From positions 106,643-170,642 of the forward strand of contig JBAOHL010000001.1 of the NCBI GenBank assembly GCA_037045045.1: DNA of 64,000 bases, in the 5' to 3' direction. The position numbers and the translations under genes are program-made. Positions 37,715-46,841 of this stretch are shown one piece after another; position 1 is the stretch's first letter, and each line of letters starts with the position of its first letter. This DNA is from Phosphoribacter sp037045045. GTDB taxonomy: Bacteria > Actinomycetota > Actinomycetes > Actinomycetales > Dermatophilaceae. The notes beneath the pieces are model-generated. The model did no database searches and was not told the DNA's origin. It was given only the letters and a program-made list of their open reading frames with translations.

Positions 37715-38940
37715 GGCCCGCCGTCCGGCGTCGACGTGGTGGCCGACCAGGCGAGGATGCCGTACAGCCACACGAGGCCGAGCAGCAGGACGAGGGCGAG
37801 CATCTGCAGCCACGGCGCCGGCCGTAGCCAGCCGATCGCGACGGCGATGGCTGCCGTGAGGGCCAGCGCCGCGGATACCTTCCGATACACCCGCGGGTAT
37901 GCCGTCCAGTCCTGCACCGAGGAGGCGACGAGGACGAGCGAGAGCACGCCGAGGGCGACGGAGGTCGACAGGATGAGCGCGGCCGAATCGGGCTCCGCGC
38001 CGCCGGCATGCCCGATCATTCCCGCGAGGATGCCTCCCGTGGCGGCGATGGACAGCGCCACGGGGTAGTGGCCGAGCAGCCAACGCGACACGGCCCCGCG
38101 CTCGGTGCGTACTCGACGGGCCCCGACGAAGTCGAAGTAGCTCCACCAGTAGGCGAATCCGATCCCCAGCCCGAGCACCCCGGTGACGATCGTGCCTGTC
38201 GTGCGCCCGGCTCCGGCCAGTCCGCTGACCACCCCGACGACGACCTCGCCGAGGACGATGATGGTGAACAGGTCGAACCGCTCGATCATCGACTCGGTGA
38301 CGTTGGCTGAGGTGTCTCGCGTCGCCGAGTGCCGCCAGTCGATGACGGCCAGACCGACCAGCCAACCGAGGACGAGTGCGCCCCACACGCACATCCGCGC
38401 GGCGGCCGGCAGCGGCACGCTGGCGCCCATGAGGATTGCGCTGCCCACGACGCCGGCGATGTACGGCGTGGTGAGCGGCCGGGTGTCCGCGTCGTCCTGT
38501 CGGCGCACCGTCCACCACAGCCAGGCGAGCAGGGCCAGGTATGCCGCGTAGGCGACGGCGAACGGGGCTCCGTCCGCGTCTGGGGCCTCAGTGGTGAAGA
38601 CCGCGAGGACGACGAGCAGCCCCATCTGGGCGAAGACGTAGGTCCTCGTCCGCCCGTCGCTGCGGCCGTGCAGGTCGTGGTACGAGGCGCCGTTGATCCA
38701 CGCAATCCACACGAGGCCGAAGACAACGGCGAACTGCCCGGCGGCGGACCACGAGACGTCGACGGCGAGGTGGTGGGAGGCCTGGGAGACGACGACGACG
38801 TAGACGAGGTCGTAGAACAGTTCGAGGAAGCTCACCTCGCGTCCCTCGATGCGCTCGCCGTGGGCCCGCGGCGGCAGCCAGAACGACCGGGCGAACCGAG
38901 CGGCGCTGGCCCGCGTGATCCGGGCATCCGGCTGCGGCAT
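37711..38940 (-). CDS. Low temperature requirement protein A (LtrA) family
   Basis: 409-residue membrane protein. EVSFLELFYDLVYVVVVSQASHHLA near residues 34-58 is the LtrA signature, and ERFDLFTIIVLGEVVVGV is the second conserved segment. About 10-11 helices. The name comes from a Listeria mutant unable to grow in the cold; the transported compound is unknown. The start has AGGGG upstream. It is the last gene before the foreign-looking island. Confidence 0.85.
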   Translation of the reverse strand: MPQPDARITRASAARFARSFWLPPRAHGERIEGREVSFLELFYDLVYVVVVSQASHHLAVDVSWSAAGQFAVVFGLVWIAWINGASYHDLHGRSDGRTRTYVFAQMGLLVVLAVFTTEAPDADGAPFAVAYAAYLALLAWLWWTVRRQDDADTRPLTTPYIAGVVGSAILMGASVPLPAAARMCVWGALVLGWLVGLAVIDWRHSATRDTSANVTESMIERFDLFTIIVLGEVVVGVVSGLAGAGRTTGTIVTGVLGLGIGFAYWWSYFDFVGARRVRTERGAVSRWLLGHYPVALSIAATGGILAGMIGHAGGAEPDSAALILSTSVALGVLSLVLVASSVQDWTAYPRVYRKVSAALALTAAIAVAIGWLRPAPWLQMLALVLLLGLVWLYGILAWSATTSTPDGGP

Positions 38941-39386
38941 ACCGCCCCTTTCGTCGCTCGGAACCCGGCGTCCTCAGGCTAGGCGTTGGGAGCCGGCGGC
39001 GGCGCTCCGACGCCCGTGCCCGGCTCGGCATTCAGCAGGCACGGGCGGACCCACGGGCTGAGACGTTCGGCACTGAGGCGGGGCCGAGTGGCGTTGGGAG
39101 GCTGGGCCAGTGGCCGGGAGGAAGGTGGCGCGTTCTGCGAGCCTGTGGAAGGCGTGGCGGGCATGCCGAGATGTCACACCGTGAGGCGCTCAGTGGGCTC
39201 GCCGGATGACGAAACCCCGGCGTGTGGCCTTGGCCAGGGGTCGTCCCGGGGCCTTCGCCAACGACGATCGCCGAGACGCCCCGCTTCTGTGCGGCCGTAT
39301 GGCGTTGTGCCACAAAAACGGCCCTCCGAAGAGGGCCGTTGTGCCAAACGCCGTGAGGCGCTGGCGGGGTATGGTCCCAAGAGTAG
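38941..39386. other. Gene-free stretch at the left edge of the tRNA-Pro island
   Basis: About 450 bases without a convincing gene. It has a strong hairpin at 39318-39341 and the first bases of a new sequence style: no GTATGCCG octamer occurs from here to about 42,820. TATGGT near 39370 could be the -10 of the NYN pseudogene. Confidence 0.5.
39318..39341. terminator. Hairpin with CGAA loop
   Basis: AACGGCCCTC-CGAA-GAGGGCCGTT, a perfect 10-bp stem with a four-base loop. No gene ends just before it, so it may be a leftover from a lost gene. Confidence 0.6.
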
Positions 39387-39732
39387 ATGGACTTGCGTGA
39401 GCCTCGCAAGCAGGCCGGGAGGGATGTCGCGTTGGCTGAGCGGCTGATCGTCTACGTTGACGGCTTCAATCTGTACCACGGGCTCCACGACGCCGGCCCG
39501 TTGCCGATGGCTGTGGCTCGATCTGGTTGCCCTGGCCAGGAGCCTTCGGCCCCGGAGCGATCTGCAGCAGGTGCGCTACTACACGGCACGGGTCTTGGGC
39601 CAGCCAGATGCGCAGAGCCGCCAGCAGGCGCTGCGCTACCAGCACGCTGCCCGCGGTCGCGATGCTGAGATCGCCGCACGGATGTCGAGCGCACACGCGA
39701 AGTGGCTGAATCGGACTCCCGGCGCCGAGTAG
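39387..39732 (+). pseudogene. NYN-domain (PIN-like) nuclease, frameshifted and truncated
   Basis: The first part reads ERLIVYVDGFNLYHGLHDAG, the NYN active-site start. The expected continuation (RWLWLDLVALARSLRPRSDLQQVRYYTARVLGQPDAQSRQQALRYQHAA) is in the next reading frame, so a base has been gained or lost at about 39,489-39,505. The protein then stops at GAE before the second acidic cluster of the domain. Only about 115 codons remain. It is therefore a decayed copy. It converges with an intact NYN gene. Confidence 0.8.
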
Positions 39733-39851
39733 GGTCACGGTGGCCACCACGGGCTGCGCCCGTGAGGGCCGTCAGCCAACTCGGGCGCGGGATCCGCTTT
39801 GTCGTTTGCCTGGCCTCTTGCGGGCTCGCCGTGTACTCTGGTCGCATACCG

Positions 39852-39872
39852 CCCGGCCCCTCAGGGGCCGGG
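39852..39872. terminator. Bidirectional terminator between the two NYN genes
   Basis: CCCGGCCCC-TCA-GGGGCCGGG, a perfect 9-bp stem, followed on the plus strand by TTT. It separates the convergent NYN pseudogene and NYN gene. Confidence 0.7.
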
Positions 39873-39882
39873 TTTACTCATG

Positions 39883-40614
39883 TCACCACCCGGCCGGACG
39901 GCGCAGCTGACCAACTGTCTGGGGCATCTGGTGCTTGGTGAAGTCGGGCGTCGTCAGCTGATACCACCAATGCCCGCCGATGCCCGTGCCGGGGCCGGCG
40001 TTGAGAGCACCTGCCGGGTATCCCTTCGTCGGGTTAATCAGCCCAAGTGGGACCTGTTGCCGAGCAACGTCGACCGGCATCTTGAGATCGCTGTCGTTGC
40101 TGATGACGACGGCGGCGTCGACAGCGTCGGTCATCACGTCGACGAGCAGGTGGCTGGCAACGTTCACGTCGCTGCCCTTCTCCTCGCGACGTGCGACCGA
40201 TGCCATGAAGGTGGCCCTTGGCACGTCCTGACCGGCAGCGTCCCGCACCATCAGCGGCCAGTCAGCCTCGCTCAGGACTGGGCGACCGCGGCGATCGGCC
40301 GTGGCCAGCGGTGCGGTCGCGGTGCGCTCGACATAGGTCCCGAACTCGACGTGATCGACGGCCGAGTGCTGCTGCAGCGCGCGGATGTAGGTGTCCTGAT
40401 CGCGCTGACTGCTGGTGTTGGCCTGCCCCTTGATCCGAGCGGTACAGAAGACGACGCGCGTATCGAAGGGGCCTGCCCAGCCTGACCGGGCGGCCACAAA
40501 TGCCTCGGCCATGCCTCGAATGTCGAGCCAGCGCCAGCCGGCGACCCCGCGGCCGCAGATGCCTCTGCCGCCGTAGTACAAGTTGTACCCATCCACGTAG
40601 ACGCCCACCTTCAT
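39883..40614 (-). CDS. NYN-domain (LabA/PIN-like) ribonuclease-type protein
   Basis: 243 residues. The active-site acids are visible: MKVGVYVDGYNLYYGGRG (first Asp), KGSDVNVASHLLVDVM (second) and AVVISNDSDLKMPV (third), so the domain looks intact. NYN proteins are predicted RNases, often in mobile or defence islands. It is distinct from the frameshifted copy. The ATG is at 40614. Its promoter must lie in the 120-base spacer before the helicase remnant. No partner gene survives nearby. Confidence 0.8.
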   Translation of the reverse strand: MKVGVYVDGYNLYYGGRGICGRGVAGWRWLDIRGMAEAFVAARSGWAGPFDTRVVFCTARIKGQANTSSQRDQDTYIRALQQHSAVDHVEFGTYVERTATAPLATADRRGRPVLSEADWPLMVRDAAGQDVPRATFMASVARREEKGSDVNVASHLLVDVMTDAVDAAVVISNDSDLKMPVDVARQQVPLGLINPTKGYPAGALNAGPGTGIGGHWWYQLTTPDFTKHQMPQTVGQLRRPAGW

Positions 40615-40734
40615 GAGGCGATTGTCCTACAGGCATCCGACGCGCCCGGTGGGCAAGACTTCACCCGCCCGAACCCATCACCGGTTGGCCAGCGGGCCGA
40701 GCGCGCTCAGCACCAATGTGGTCTCGCCGGGGCC

Positions 40735-41213
40735 AGCGTCGCGGAGGTCCCCCCGGGCTCCGGGCCAAGTGTTGGCGTGCGGATGGTGCGATGGTCCGGT
40801 CGTTGTTCAGGTGCGCGGTCGCATGCGAGCAACATCATCGCGTTCACCTTCACCGAGAAGGCCGCCGCCGAGCTGAAGGACCGTGTCCTCCACCTCGTCG
40901 AGTCGGGTGGCGGGAGCCTGGTCGGCCTGGCCGAGATGTACATCGGGACGATGCACGGCTACTGTCTCGACCTCCTCCAGCGATACGTCCCCGAGACGTT
41001 CAAGTTCCGCGTCCTGACTGACGTGACGAGCCGGATGTTGATCGACCGCAACTCGCGAACGTCGGGGTTGACTATGTGCCCCACGACCACACCCGGGACT
41101 CCGCACCTGCGGCGCTACGTCAATTCGCCGCTCTACCAACAGGTGCTCGGTATCCTTCGCGAGGACGTCGTCGACGCCGCTGCCGTGCCCGACGCTGTGT
41201 GGGAAAGGTCCCG
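40735..41213 (+). pseudogene. UvrD-like helicase remnant
   Basis: In frame from about 40,735 the sequence reads a damaged P-loop, PPGSGPS (GK[ST] lost). From about 40,830 it reads NIIAFTFTEKAAAELKDRVLHLV (motif Ia) and EMYIGTMHGYCLDLLQRYVPETFKFRVLTD, which are clear UvrD/PcrA superfamily 1 segments. Coding similarity ends near 41,213 (VPDAVW); the rest of what would be a protein of more than 700 residues is missing. It lies just left of the att-like repeat and IS element, which probably replaced the 3' part. Confidence 0.75.
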
Positions 41214-41244
41214 ATCGCGTTCCCGCAGATCAGAGCCCTTGAGC

Positions 41245-41263
41245 CAGCGAGTCGGGGTGACAG
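41245..41263. repeat. 19-bp direct repeat of the tRNA-Pro 3' end (left copy)
   Basis: CAGCGAGTCGGGGTGACAG, identical to 42544-42562, where it forms the 3' end of tRNA-Pro plus eight flanking bases. It is a likely attachment-site copy left by an integrase-driven element. Confidence 0.75.
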
Positions 41264-41291
41264 TGTCGAGTCTCAGGACATAGGCGACAGG

Positions 41292-42540
41292 TGTCTCAAG
41301 ACATAGGCGACATCAGACTCGGGGGTGTCCAAGGCTCGTCTGGTGATCACTGCGGTCCTCGAACAACATCGTCCGGTGGCCGAGGTCGCCGCCAGCTACG
41401 GGGTCCACCGGGCTTGGGTATACAAGCTCCTGGCCCGTTACCGAGCCGAGGGCCAGGCAGCGTTCGAACCCCGCTCACGCCGACCGAAGACCTCCCCGAC
41501 CGCGATCCCCGCGGCAGCCATCGAGGCTGTGCTGACCGAACGAGACCGCCTCCTGCACGCCGGGCACGACGCCGGCCCCGAGACCATCAGCGCCCACCTC
41601 GCCCGCGCTGGCACCACCGTGTCCCGTGCCAGCATCGCCCGGATCCTGACCCGCCACGACGCGGTCACACCGGAGCCAAAGAAGAAGCCCAAGAGCGCCT
41701 ACCTGCGCTTCGCCGCCGACCAACCCAACGAGTGCTGGCAGTCCGACTTCACCCACTACCGGCTCACCACCGGCACCGACACCGAGATCATCACCTGGCT
41801 GGATGACCACTCCCGGATGGCCCTGCACGTCAGCGCCCACCGGCGGATCACCGGGCAGGTCGTTCTGGCCACCTTCCAGGCCACGGTCAGCGAGTTCGGC
41901 TGCCCCGCAGCCACCCTCACCGACAACGGCATGGTGTACACCGTCCGGCACGCCTCCCACAGCGTCCGCGGCGGACGCAACGCCTTCGAGACCGAACTCG
42001 CCCGCCTGGGCATCACCCAGAAGAACGGCCGCGGCAACCACCCCCAAACCCAAGGCAAGGTCGAACGCTTCCAACAGACCCTCAAGAAGTGGCTCCGCAA
42101 CCAGCCCACCCAGCCAGCCACCCTCACCGAACTCCACCACCTCCTGGACCGCTTCACCCGCGAGTACAACACCGACCGGCCCCACCGCTCCCTCAACCGC
42201 CGCACCCCGCTGGCCGCCTACACCAGCCGACCCAAAGCCACCCCCGGACACCTGCACGAACCCCCGGACCGAACCCACGCACGCGTCCGCACCGACAAAA
42301 TCAACAACGGCAAAATCACCCTGCGCCACGCCGGCACCCTCTACTCCATCGGCATCGGCCGGCACCTCAACGGCACACCCGTCCTGGCACTGATCCACGA
42401 CCTCGACATCACCATCAGCCACGCCACCACCGGCGAAATCCTCCGCCACCTCACCCTCGACCCCACCCGCCGATACCAACCCCAAACAACGAAACAGGGC
42501 GAACCCTGAGGGTTCGCCCTGTCGCCGATGTCTTGAGACA
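41292..42540 (+). mobile_element. IS481-family insertion sequence, complete
   Basis: 1,249 bp. Terminal inverted repeats of 21 bp (left 41292-41312, right 42520-42540) begin TGTCTCAAGACAT and differ at one position. It encodes one DDE transposase. A second, partial left end (41270-41289, TCTCAGGACATAGGCGACA) lies just outside, a sign of an earlier insertion at the same place. No clear short target duplication is visible. The body lacks the GTATGCCG octamer common elsewhere. Confidence 0.9.
41325..42509 (+). CDS. IS481-family transposase
   Basis: 394 residues. An N-terminal helix-turn-helix (VAEVAASYGVHRAWVYKLLARYRAEG) is followed by an integrase-type DDE core: WQSDFTHY (first Asp), LTDNGMVY (second) and GKVERFQQTLKKW (Glu). 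All catalytic residues are present, so it may be active. The start is GTG 41325 after a G-rich site. Many AC-rich codons near the 3' end differ in style from neighbouring genes, as expected of a newcomer. Confidence 0.9.
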   Translation: MSKARLVITAVLEQHRPVAEVAASYGVHRAWVYKLLARYRAEGQAAFEPRSRRPKTSPTAIPAAAIEAVLTERDRLLHAGHDAGPETISAHLARAGTTVSRASIARILTRHDAVTPEPKKKPKSAYLRFAADQPNECWQSDFTHYRLTTGTDTEIITWLDDHSRMALHVSAHRRITGQVVLATFQATVSEFGCPAATLTDNGMVYTVRHASHSVRGGRNAFETELARLGITQKNGRGNHPQTQGKVERFQQTLKKWLRNQPTQPATLTELHHLLDRFTREYNTDRPHRSLNRRTPLAAYTSRPKATPGHLHEPPDRTHARVRTDKINNGKITLRHAGTLYSIGIGRHLNGTPVLALIHDLDITISHATTGEILRHLTLDPTRRYQPQTTKQGEP

Positions 42541-42550
42541 TCACAGCGAG

Positions 42551-42624
<74 letters not shown>

Positions 42625-42730
42625 TGGCTCCGGACGCTCGATCGGGCACCCTCCCGGGCGTGCGGCAGCAATCAGAAACCATATCCGACCCGCCGGGCGC
42701 CCTCCCAATCGGTTCAGCGGGGGACCAGGT

Positions 42731-43660
42731 TCAGCGGGCGACCAGGGTGAGCAGCGTGGCCTCGGGTCGACAGGCGAAGCGGGCCGGGGCCATCGGCGAG
42801 GTCCCGAGCCCGGCGGACACGTGCAGGTATGCCGCGCCCCCCGGAGCCAGCCGCGAGGGCGTCGACCCGGCACCTGGCCACCACCGCGACACTCCCTTGG
42901 CCCGGCGCCGGTCGAGGTCGCAGTTGGTCACCAAGGCCCCGACTCCGGGCAGGCACAGCTGACCGCCGTGAGTGTGTCCGGCGATGACCAACCCGGCCCC
43001 GTCGGCGGTCATCGCGTCGAGCACCCGTTGGTACGGCGCGTGCACCACGCCGACGGTCACCGTCGCGCTGGGGTCGGCCGGCCCGGCGACCTCGCCGTAC
43101 CGGTCGTAGTCCAGGTGCGGGTCGTCCACGCCGACGAACTCGACGTCGGCCCGCCCGACCGGCAGCCGCGCCCGGGCGTTGGTCAGATCGGTCCAGCCGG
43201 CCTCGCGCATCCCGGCGACGAGTCGCTCGACCGGCAGCCGCGGGGTGCTCGCGAGGCCGCGGCGGGAATCCTTCATGAGGTACCGAGCCGGGTTCTTGAA
43301 CTTCGGCGCGAAGTAGTCGTTCGACCCGAGCACGAACACCCCGGGCAGTTCGAGCAGCGGCCCGAGCCCGTGCAGGAGCACGTCGATCGAGTCGGCGTGG
43401 GCGATGTTGTCGCCGGTGTTGACGACGAGGTCCGGCGCGAGGCCGGCCAGCGAACGCACCCAGGCCACCTTGCGGCGCTGATCCGGCATGAGATGCAGAT
43501 CGGTGATCTGCAGGACCCGCACCGGCGGTATGCCGTGCGGCAGCACCGGGACCATCGCCCGGCGCAGCGTGAAGAGGTTGCGTTCGACCAGCCCGGCGTA
43601 ACCGAGGCCGGCCACGCCGGCGGCGGTGGCCGCTGCGGTGACGCGCAACAGCGGATGCAT
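42731..43660 (-). CDS. Membrane-anchored metallophosphoesterase
   Basis: 309 residues with a likely N-terminal helix. Calcineurin-type motifs in order: TDLHLMPDQ, VNTGDNIAH, LGSNDYFAPKF and GHTHGGQLCLPG. The substrate is unknown. The equivalent mycobacterial gene (from memory Rv3683) lies beside the same penicillin-binding protein, so a wall-related role is plausible. ATG 43660 has CAGGAT six bases upstream and a poor ribosome-binding site, so the transcript may be leaderless. Confidence 0.85.
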   Translation of the reverse strand: MHPLLRVTAAATAAGVAGLGYAGLVERNLFTLRRAMVPVLPHGIPPVRVLQITDLHLMPDQRRKVAWVRSLAGLAPDLVVNTGDNIAHADSIDVLLHGLGPLLELPGVFVLGSNDYFAPKFKNPARYLMKDSRRGLASTPRLPVERLVAGMREAGWTDLTNARARLPVGRADVEFVGVDDPHLDYDRYGEVAGPADPSATVTVGVVHAPYQRVLDAMTADGAGLVIAGHTHGGQLCLPGVGALVTNCDLDRRRAKGVSRWWPGAGSTPSRLAPGGAAYLHVSAGLGTSPMAPARFACRPEATLLTLVAR

Positions 43661-43705
43661 CCGCCCATCCTGGCAAACGGCGGGCCCGCTGCGACAATCG
43701 GGACC

Positions 43706-44158
43706 ATGAGCCTCAAGGAGTCCCTGCGCACCGACCTGACCACCGCGATCCGGGGTCGGGACGAACTCGTGGCCGCGACGCTGCGGATGGTCCTCACCGC
43801 GGTGACGACCGAGGAGGTCGCCGGCACCACCCAGCGCCAGTTGTCCGACGACGAGGTCCAGCAGGTGATCGCCAAGGAGGCCAAGAAGCGTCGCGAGGCG
43901 GCCGCGGCATACCAGCAGGCCGGGCGCGAGGAACTCGCTGCCCGCGAACGCGCCGAGCTGGGAGTCCTCGAGCGCTACCTTCCGGCCCAGCTCACCGACG
44001 AGCAGATCGCCGCGCTCGTCGCCGAGGCCGTAGCCACGACCGGGGCGAGCTCGCCGCGTCAGCTCGGTCAGGTGATGAAGGCACTGGCGCCGCAGGTGGC
44101 GGGGCGAGCCGACGGTGGCGCGGTCGCCGCAGCGGTCCGGGCTGCCCTTGCCGACTGA
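43706..44158 (+). CDS. GatB/YqeY domain protein
   Basis: 150 residues, the full YqeY length: SLKESLRTDLTTAIRGRDELVAATLRMVLTAV... EEVQQ... LERYLPAQLTDEQIAALVAEAV... GQVMKALAPQVAGRADGGAVAAAVRAAL. It is homologous to the tail of the GatB amidotransferase; its job in the cell is unclear. -10 GACAAT (43693-43698) lies seven bases before ATG 43706, with no ribosome-binding site. The last codons and stop are repeated downstream. Confidence 0.9.
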   Translation: MSLKESLRTDLTTAIRGRDELVAATLRMVLTAVTTEEVAGTTQRQLSDDEVQQVIAKEAKKRREAAAAYQQAGREELAARERAELGVLERYLPAQLTDEQIAALVAEAVATTGASSPRQLGQVMKALAPQVAGRADGGAVAAAVRAALAD

Positions 44159-44202
44159 ACTGCCGCTGCCGGCTGAACTGCCCCTGCCGGCTGAACTGCA
44201 CG
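44150..44202 (+). repeat. 18-base tandem repeat covering the yqeY stop codon
   Basis: CCGACTGAACTGCCGCTG-type units (about three) start in the last codons of the YqeY gene and run past it. Each repeats the TGA stop. Confidence 0.7.
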
Positions 44203-44239
44203 GCGTGGGTCGACAACCGCCTGCCCCGACGCGCCGGGG

Positions 44240-46603
44240 CTACCCGCCCGGTGGCGGTGGGGCCGCCGGATCAGGCGTGGGCGCGGGAGCCGGCGCTGGC
44301 CCGGCCGAGATGAGGATGGTGACGACGCTGCCGCGGATCGCCCGATTGCCCGGGCTCGTGCCGACGATGGTGCCCACCGCGTAATTCGAGTAGGTGCGGC
44401 GAGTGGAGACGCTGAATCCGGCCTGGTCGAGCAACGCCCGGGCGTCGTCGAGGCTACGTCGCAGGACCGAGGGGATGTCCACCATCTCGCCGTTGGTGAC
44501 CTTGTCGCTGGCCTGGGTGAACGGCGTCGCCGGGGTGCCCTCCAGAGACGCGTCCATGATGCCCTTCCACACCGGGGCCGCGATGCTCGCGCCGAACACC
44601 GTGCCGTAGTACGACCCGCCGAGCCGGATACCGTCGAGGTTCTTGGTGTTGCCGGGGTCGTTGGGCGTGCCCACCCAGACCGCAGTCGACAGCTCGGGAG
44701 TGAACCCGACGAACCACGTCTCGTTGTTGCGGTCGGTCGTCCCGGTCTTGCCGGCCGCCGGCCGGCCGCCGGCCAAGGCGCTGCGTTGCGCCGTGCCGCC
44801 GGAGCGCAGCGGACCGGTGAGCAGCGAGGTGACCCCACGGGCCACGTCGGGATCCACCCGTTGTTCGCATTGACTGCCGGGGGCCGGCACCGGCAGCGCC
44901 TGACCGGCCTTGGTGATCGAGATGATCGGGGTCGGCGTGCAGTACTTCCCCTCGTTGGCGAGTGTCTGGTAGGCGCTGGCCACCGTCATCGGCGATACCG
45001 AGTCGGCGCCGAGGATGATCGCCGCCGGGAACGGCTTGATCTTCTCGCCGTTGGTCTGGTGCAACCCCATCCGCCACTCGGTCTCGCGGATCTTGCAGAT
45101 GTCCTTGAGCCGGATCGCCAAACCGACGAAGGCCGTGTTGATGGAGCGAGACGTCGCCTGCGCCAGGCTCATGTTGCCCTCGGTGATGCTCTCGTCGTTC
45201 CTCACCGGCCACGACGACCCGCCGAGGCCGCAGTCGCCGCCGATGTCCCTGCCGGTGTAGACCGCCGGACCGCTCTTGGCGTAGACGCTCGCACTGGTCG
45301 GTATGCCGCTCTCCAGCGCCGTCACGAGGGCGAAGGCCTTGATGGTGGACCCGAAGCCGAAGCCCAACGACCCGCCGTACTTGGTGTCGACCGCCCAGTT
45401 GACCGTGGTCTCGGATTGTTGGCTGGAGTTGAGCTTGTACTCGGTGTTCTGAGCGATCGCCTTGACCCCCCCGGTCTTCACGTCGATGACCGCCGTGGCC
45501 GCGCCGATGTCTTCACCGTTGCCGACCGGCACCCGCTCGACGAGCTTCTCCCGGGCCAGGTCCATGATCCGCGGGTCGAGCGTCGTCTGGATGGTCAGGC
45601 CACCCCGGTAGATCGCGTTGATCCGGTCCTTTTCGCTCGTGCCGAGCGCGGCATCCAGGGAGGGGTCTTGCTTGAGGTAGGCGATGACGTAGTCGCAGAA
45701 GTAGGGGTACTTCGAGGACTGACAGGAGTTCTGCGCCGCCTTGGGGTGCAGGATGTCGGCGAGCTTGACGGCCTTGGCGTCGGTCCAGTCCTTGTCGCTG
45801 ATGAGCTTGAGCTCGTGCATCCGGTCCAGGACGACGTTGCGTCGAGCCAGGGCTTTGTCCGGGAAGTTGATCGGGTCCGTCGTGCCAGGGTTCTGGACGA
45901 CCCCCGCCAGCAGCGCGGCCTCGGTGAGGGTGAGCTCCTTGGCGTGCTTGCTGAAGTAGTGTTCGGCGGCGGCCTCCACGCCGTACGCGCGGTCGCCGTA
46001 GTAGACGAGGTTGAGATAGCCCTCGAGGATCTGGTCCTTCGTCAGGGTCTTCTCGAGCTGCACGGCATACTTCAGCTCCTGGATCTTGCGTCCGTAGTTC
46101 TGGGCGATCGCCTTGCGCGCAGCGTCGGTGTCGCCGGTCCGCACGGCGTTCTCCTGGAGCGTGATCTTCACGTACTGCTGGGTGAGGGTGGACCCGCCGC
46201 CGGTCACCCCGCCCGAGGACTGGTTGGAGATGAAGGCCCGCACGATGCCCTGCAGATCGGCGCCTCCGTGCTCGTAGAACCGGTGGTCCTCGATGGCGAC
46301 CTGCGCGGTGCGCATGATCGGGGCGATCTCCGACAGGGGGACGATGACCCGGTTCTCGTCGTATGGGGTGGCCAGTTGGGAGCCGTCGGCGTTGAGGATG
46401 ACCGACTGTTCGGACAGCGGGCTCGTGGTGAACTCGCCCGGCAGCGAGTCGAACAGGTCCACCCCGGCGCGGGTCGCCGCACCGGCCGCGCCAACCGCCG
46501 GCATGACCACCCCGGCGGTAAGCAGCCCCATCACACCAGCGGCGGCCAGGAAAGCCGCGAGCAGCTTCATGACGCCGGAAACGTTCGTCGCGCGTCCAGA
46601 CAT
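44240..46603 (-). CDS. Class A penicillin-binding protein with a PASTA domain (PonA2-like)
   Basis: 787 residues. A membrane anchor (about 12-40) is followed by the glycosyltransferase-51 domain (AIEDHRFYEHGGADLQGI, catalytic Glu about residue 105; GGSTLTQQ). The transpeptidase has STIK (about 419), SIN (about 488) and KTGTT (about 616). One PASTA domain and a Pro-rich end follow. It builds and cross-links peptidoglycan. PonA2 with WhiB4, two ArsA-like ATPases and a phosphoesterase is a conserved actinobacterial group, supporting the identity. The start MSGRATN is chosen because the frame upstream is low-complexity. Confidence 0.9.
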   Translation of the reverse strand: MSGRATNVSGVMKLLAAFLAAAGVMGLLTAGVVMPAVGAAGAATRAGVDLFDSLPGEFTTSPLSEQSVILNADGSQLATPYDENRVIVPLSEIAPIMRTAQVAIEDHRFYEHGGADLQGIVRAFISNQSSGGVTGGGSTLTQQYVKITLQENAVRTGDTDAARKAIAQNYGRKIQELKYAVQLEKTLTKDQILEGYLNLVYYGDRAYGVEAAAEHYFSKHAKELTLTEAALLAGVVQNPGTTDPINFPDKALARRNVVLDRMHELKLISDKDWTDAKAVKLADILHPKAAQNSCQSSKYPYFCDYVIAYLKQDPSLDAALGTSEKDRINAIYRGGLTIQTTLDPRIMDLAREKLVERVPVGNGEDIGAATAVIDVKTGGVKAIAQNTEYKLNSSQQSETTVNWAVDTKYGGSLGFGFGSTIKAFALVTALESGIPTSASVYAKSGPAVYTGRDIGGDCGLGGSSWPVRNDESITEGNMSLAQATSRSINTAFVGLAIRLKDICKIRETEWRMGLHQTNGEKIKPFPAAIILGADSVSPMTVASAYQTLANEGKYCTPTPIISITKAGQALPVPAPGSQCEQRVDPDVARGVTSLLTGPLRSGGTAQRSALAGGRPAAGKTGTTDRNNETWFVGFTPELSTAVWVGTPNDPGNTKNLDGIRLGGSYYGTVFGASIAAPVWKGIMDASLEGTPATPFTQASDKVTNGEMVDIPSVLRRSLDDARALLDQAGFSVSTRRTYSNYAVGTIVGTSPGNRAIRGSVVTILISAGPAPAPAPTPDPAAPPPPGG

Positions 46604-46789
46604 GAACCCAAGGGTAACCCGGCCGGCCGTCCCCACCTGGGTGGCGGCGCCCGGTCCACGACGAGTGCCGGACGGGGCTGATCCCCGAGCGGCGGACGCC
46701 GGGCGAGTCGGATGACTAGTCACAGGTGGGGAGAAATCCCCCAAACGAGTCATGGCTTCCCGGCGACGATCTCTTTACCTTTTCTTGGG

Positions 46790-46811
46790 GATCGACACCC
46801 AGGTGTCGATC
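46790..46811. promoter_or_regulatory. Palindrome in the whiB leader
   Basis: GATCGACACC-CA-GGTGTCGATC, perfect 10-bp arms, about 30 bases before the whiB start. It could be an operator (possibly for WhiB autoregulation) or an RNA hairpin. Confidence 0.5.
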
Positions 46812-46841
46812 GCGTAAGTCCTGGGGAGGAGGGGGTGCGCC

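Noticed and set aside
38986..39447. A 153-codon gene left of the NYN pseudogene
   Set aside because: Arg/Gly-rich composition, no family resemblance, and it runs through a strong hairpin.
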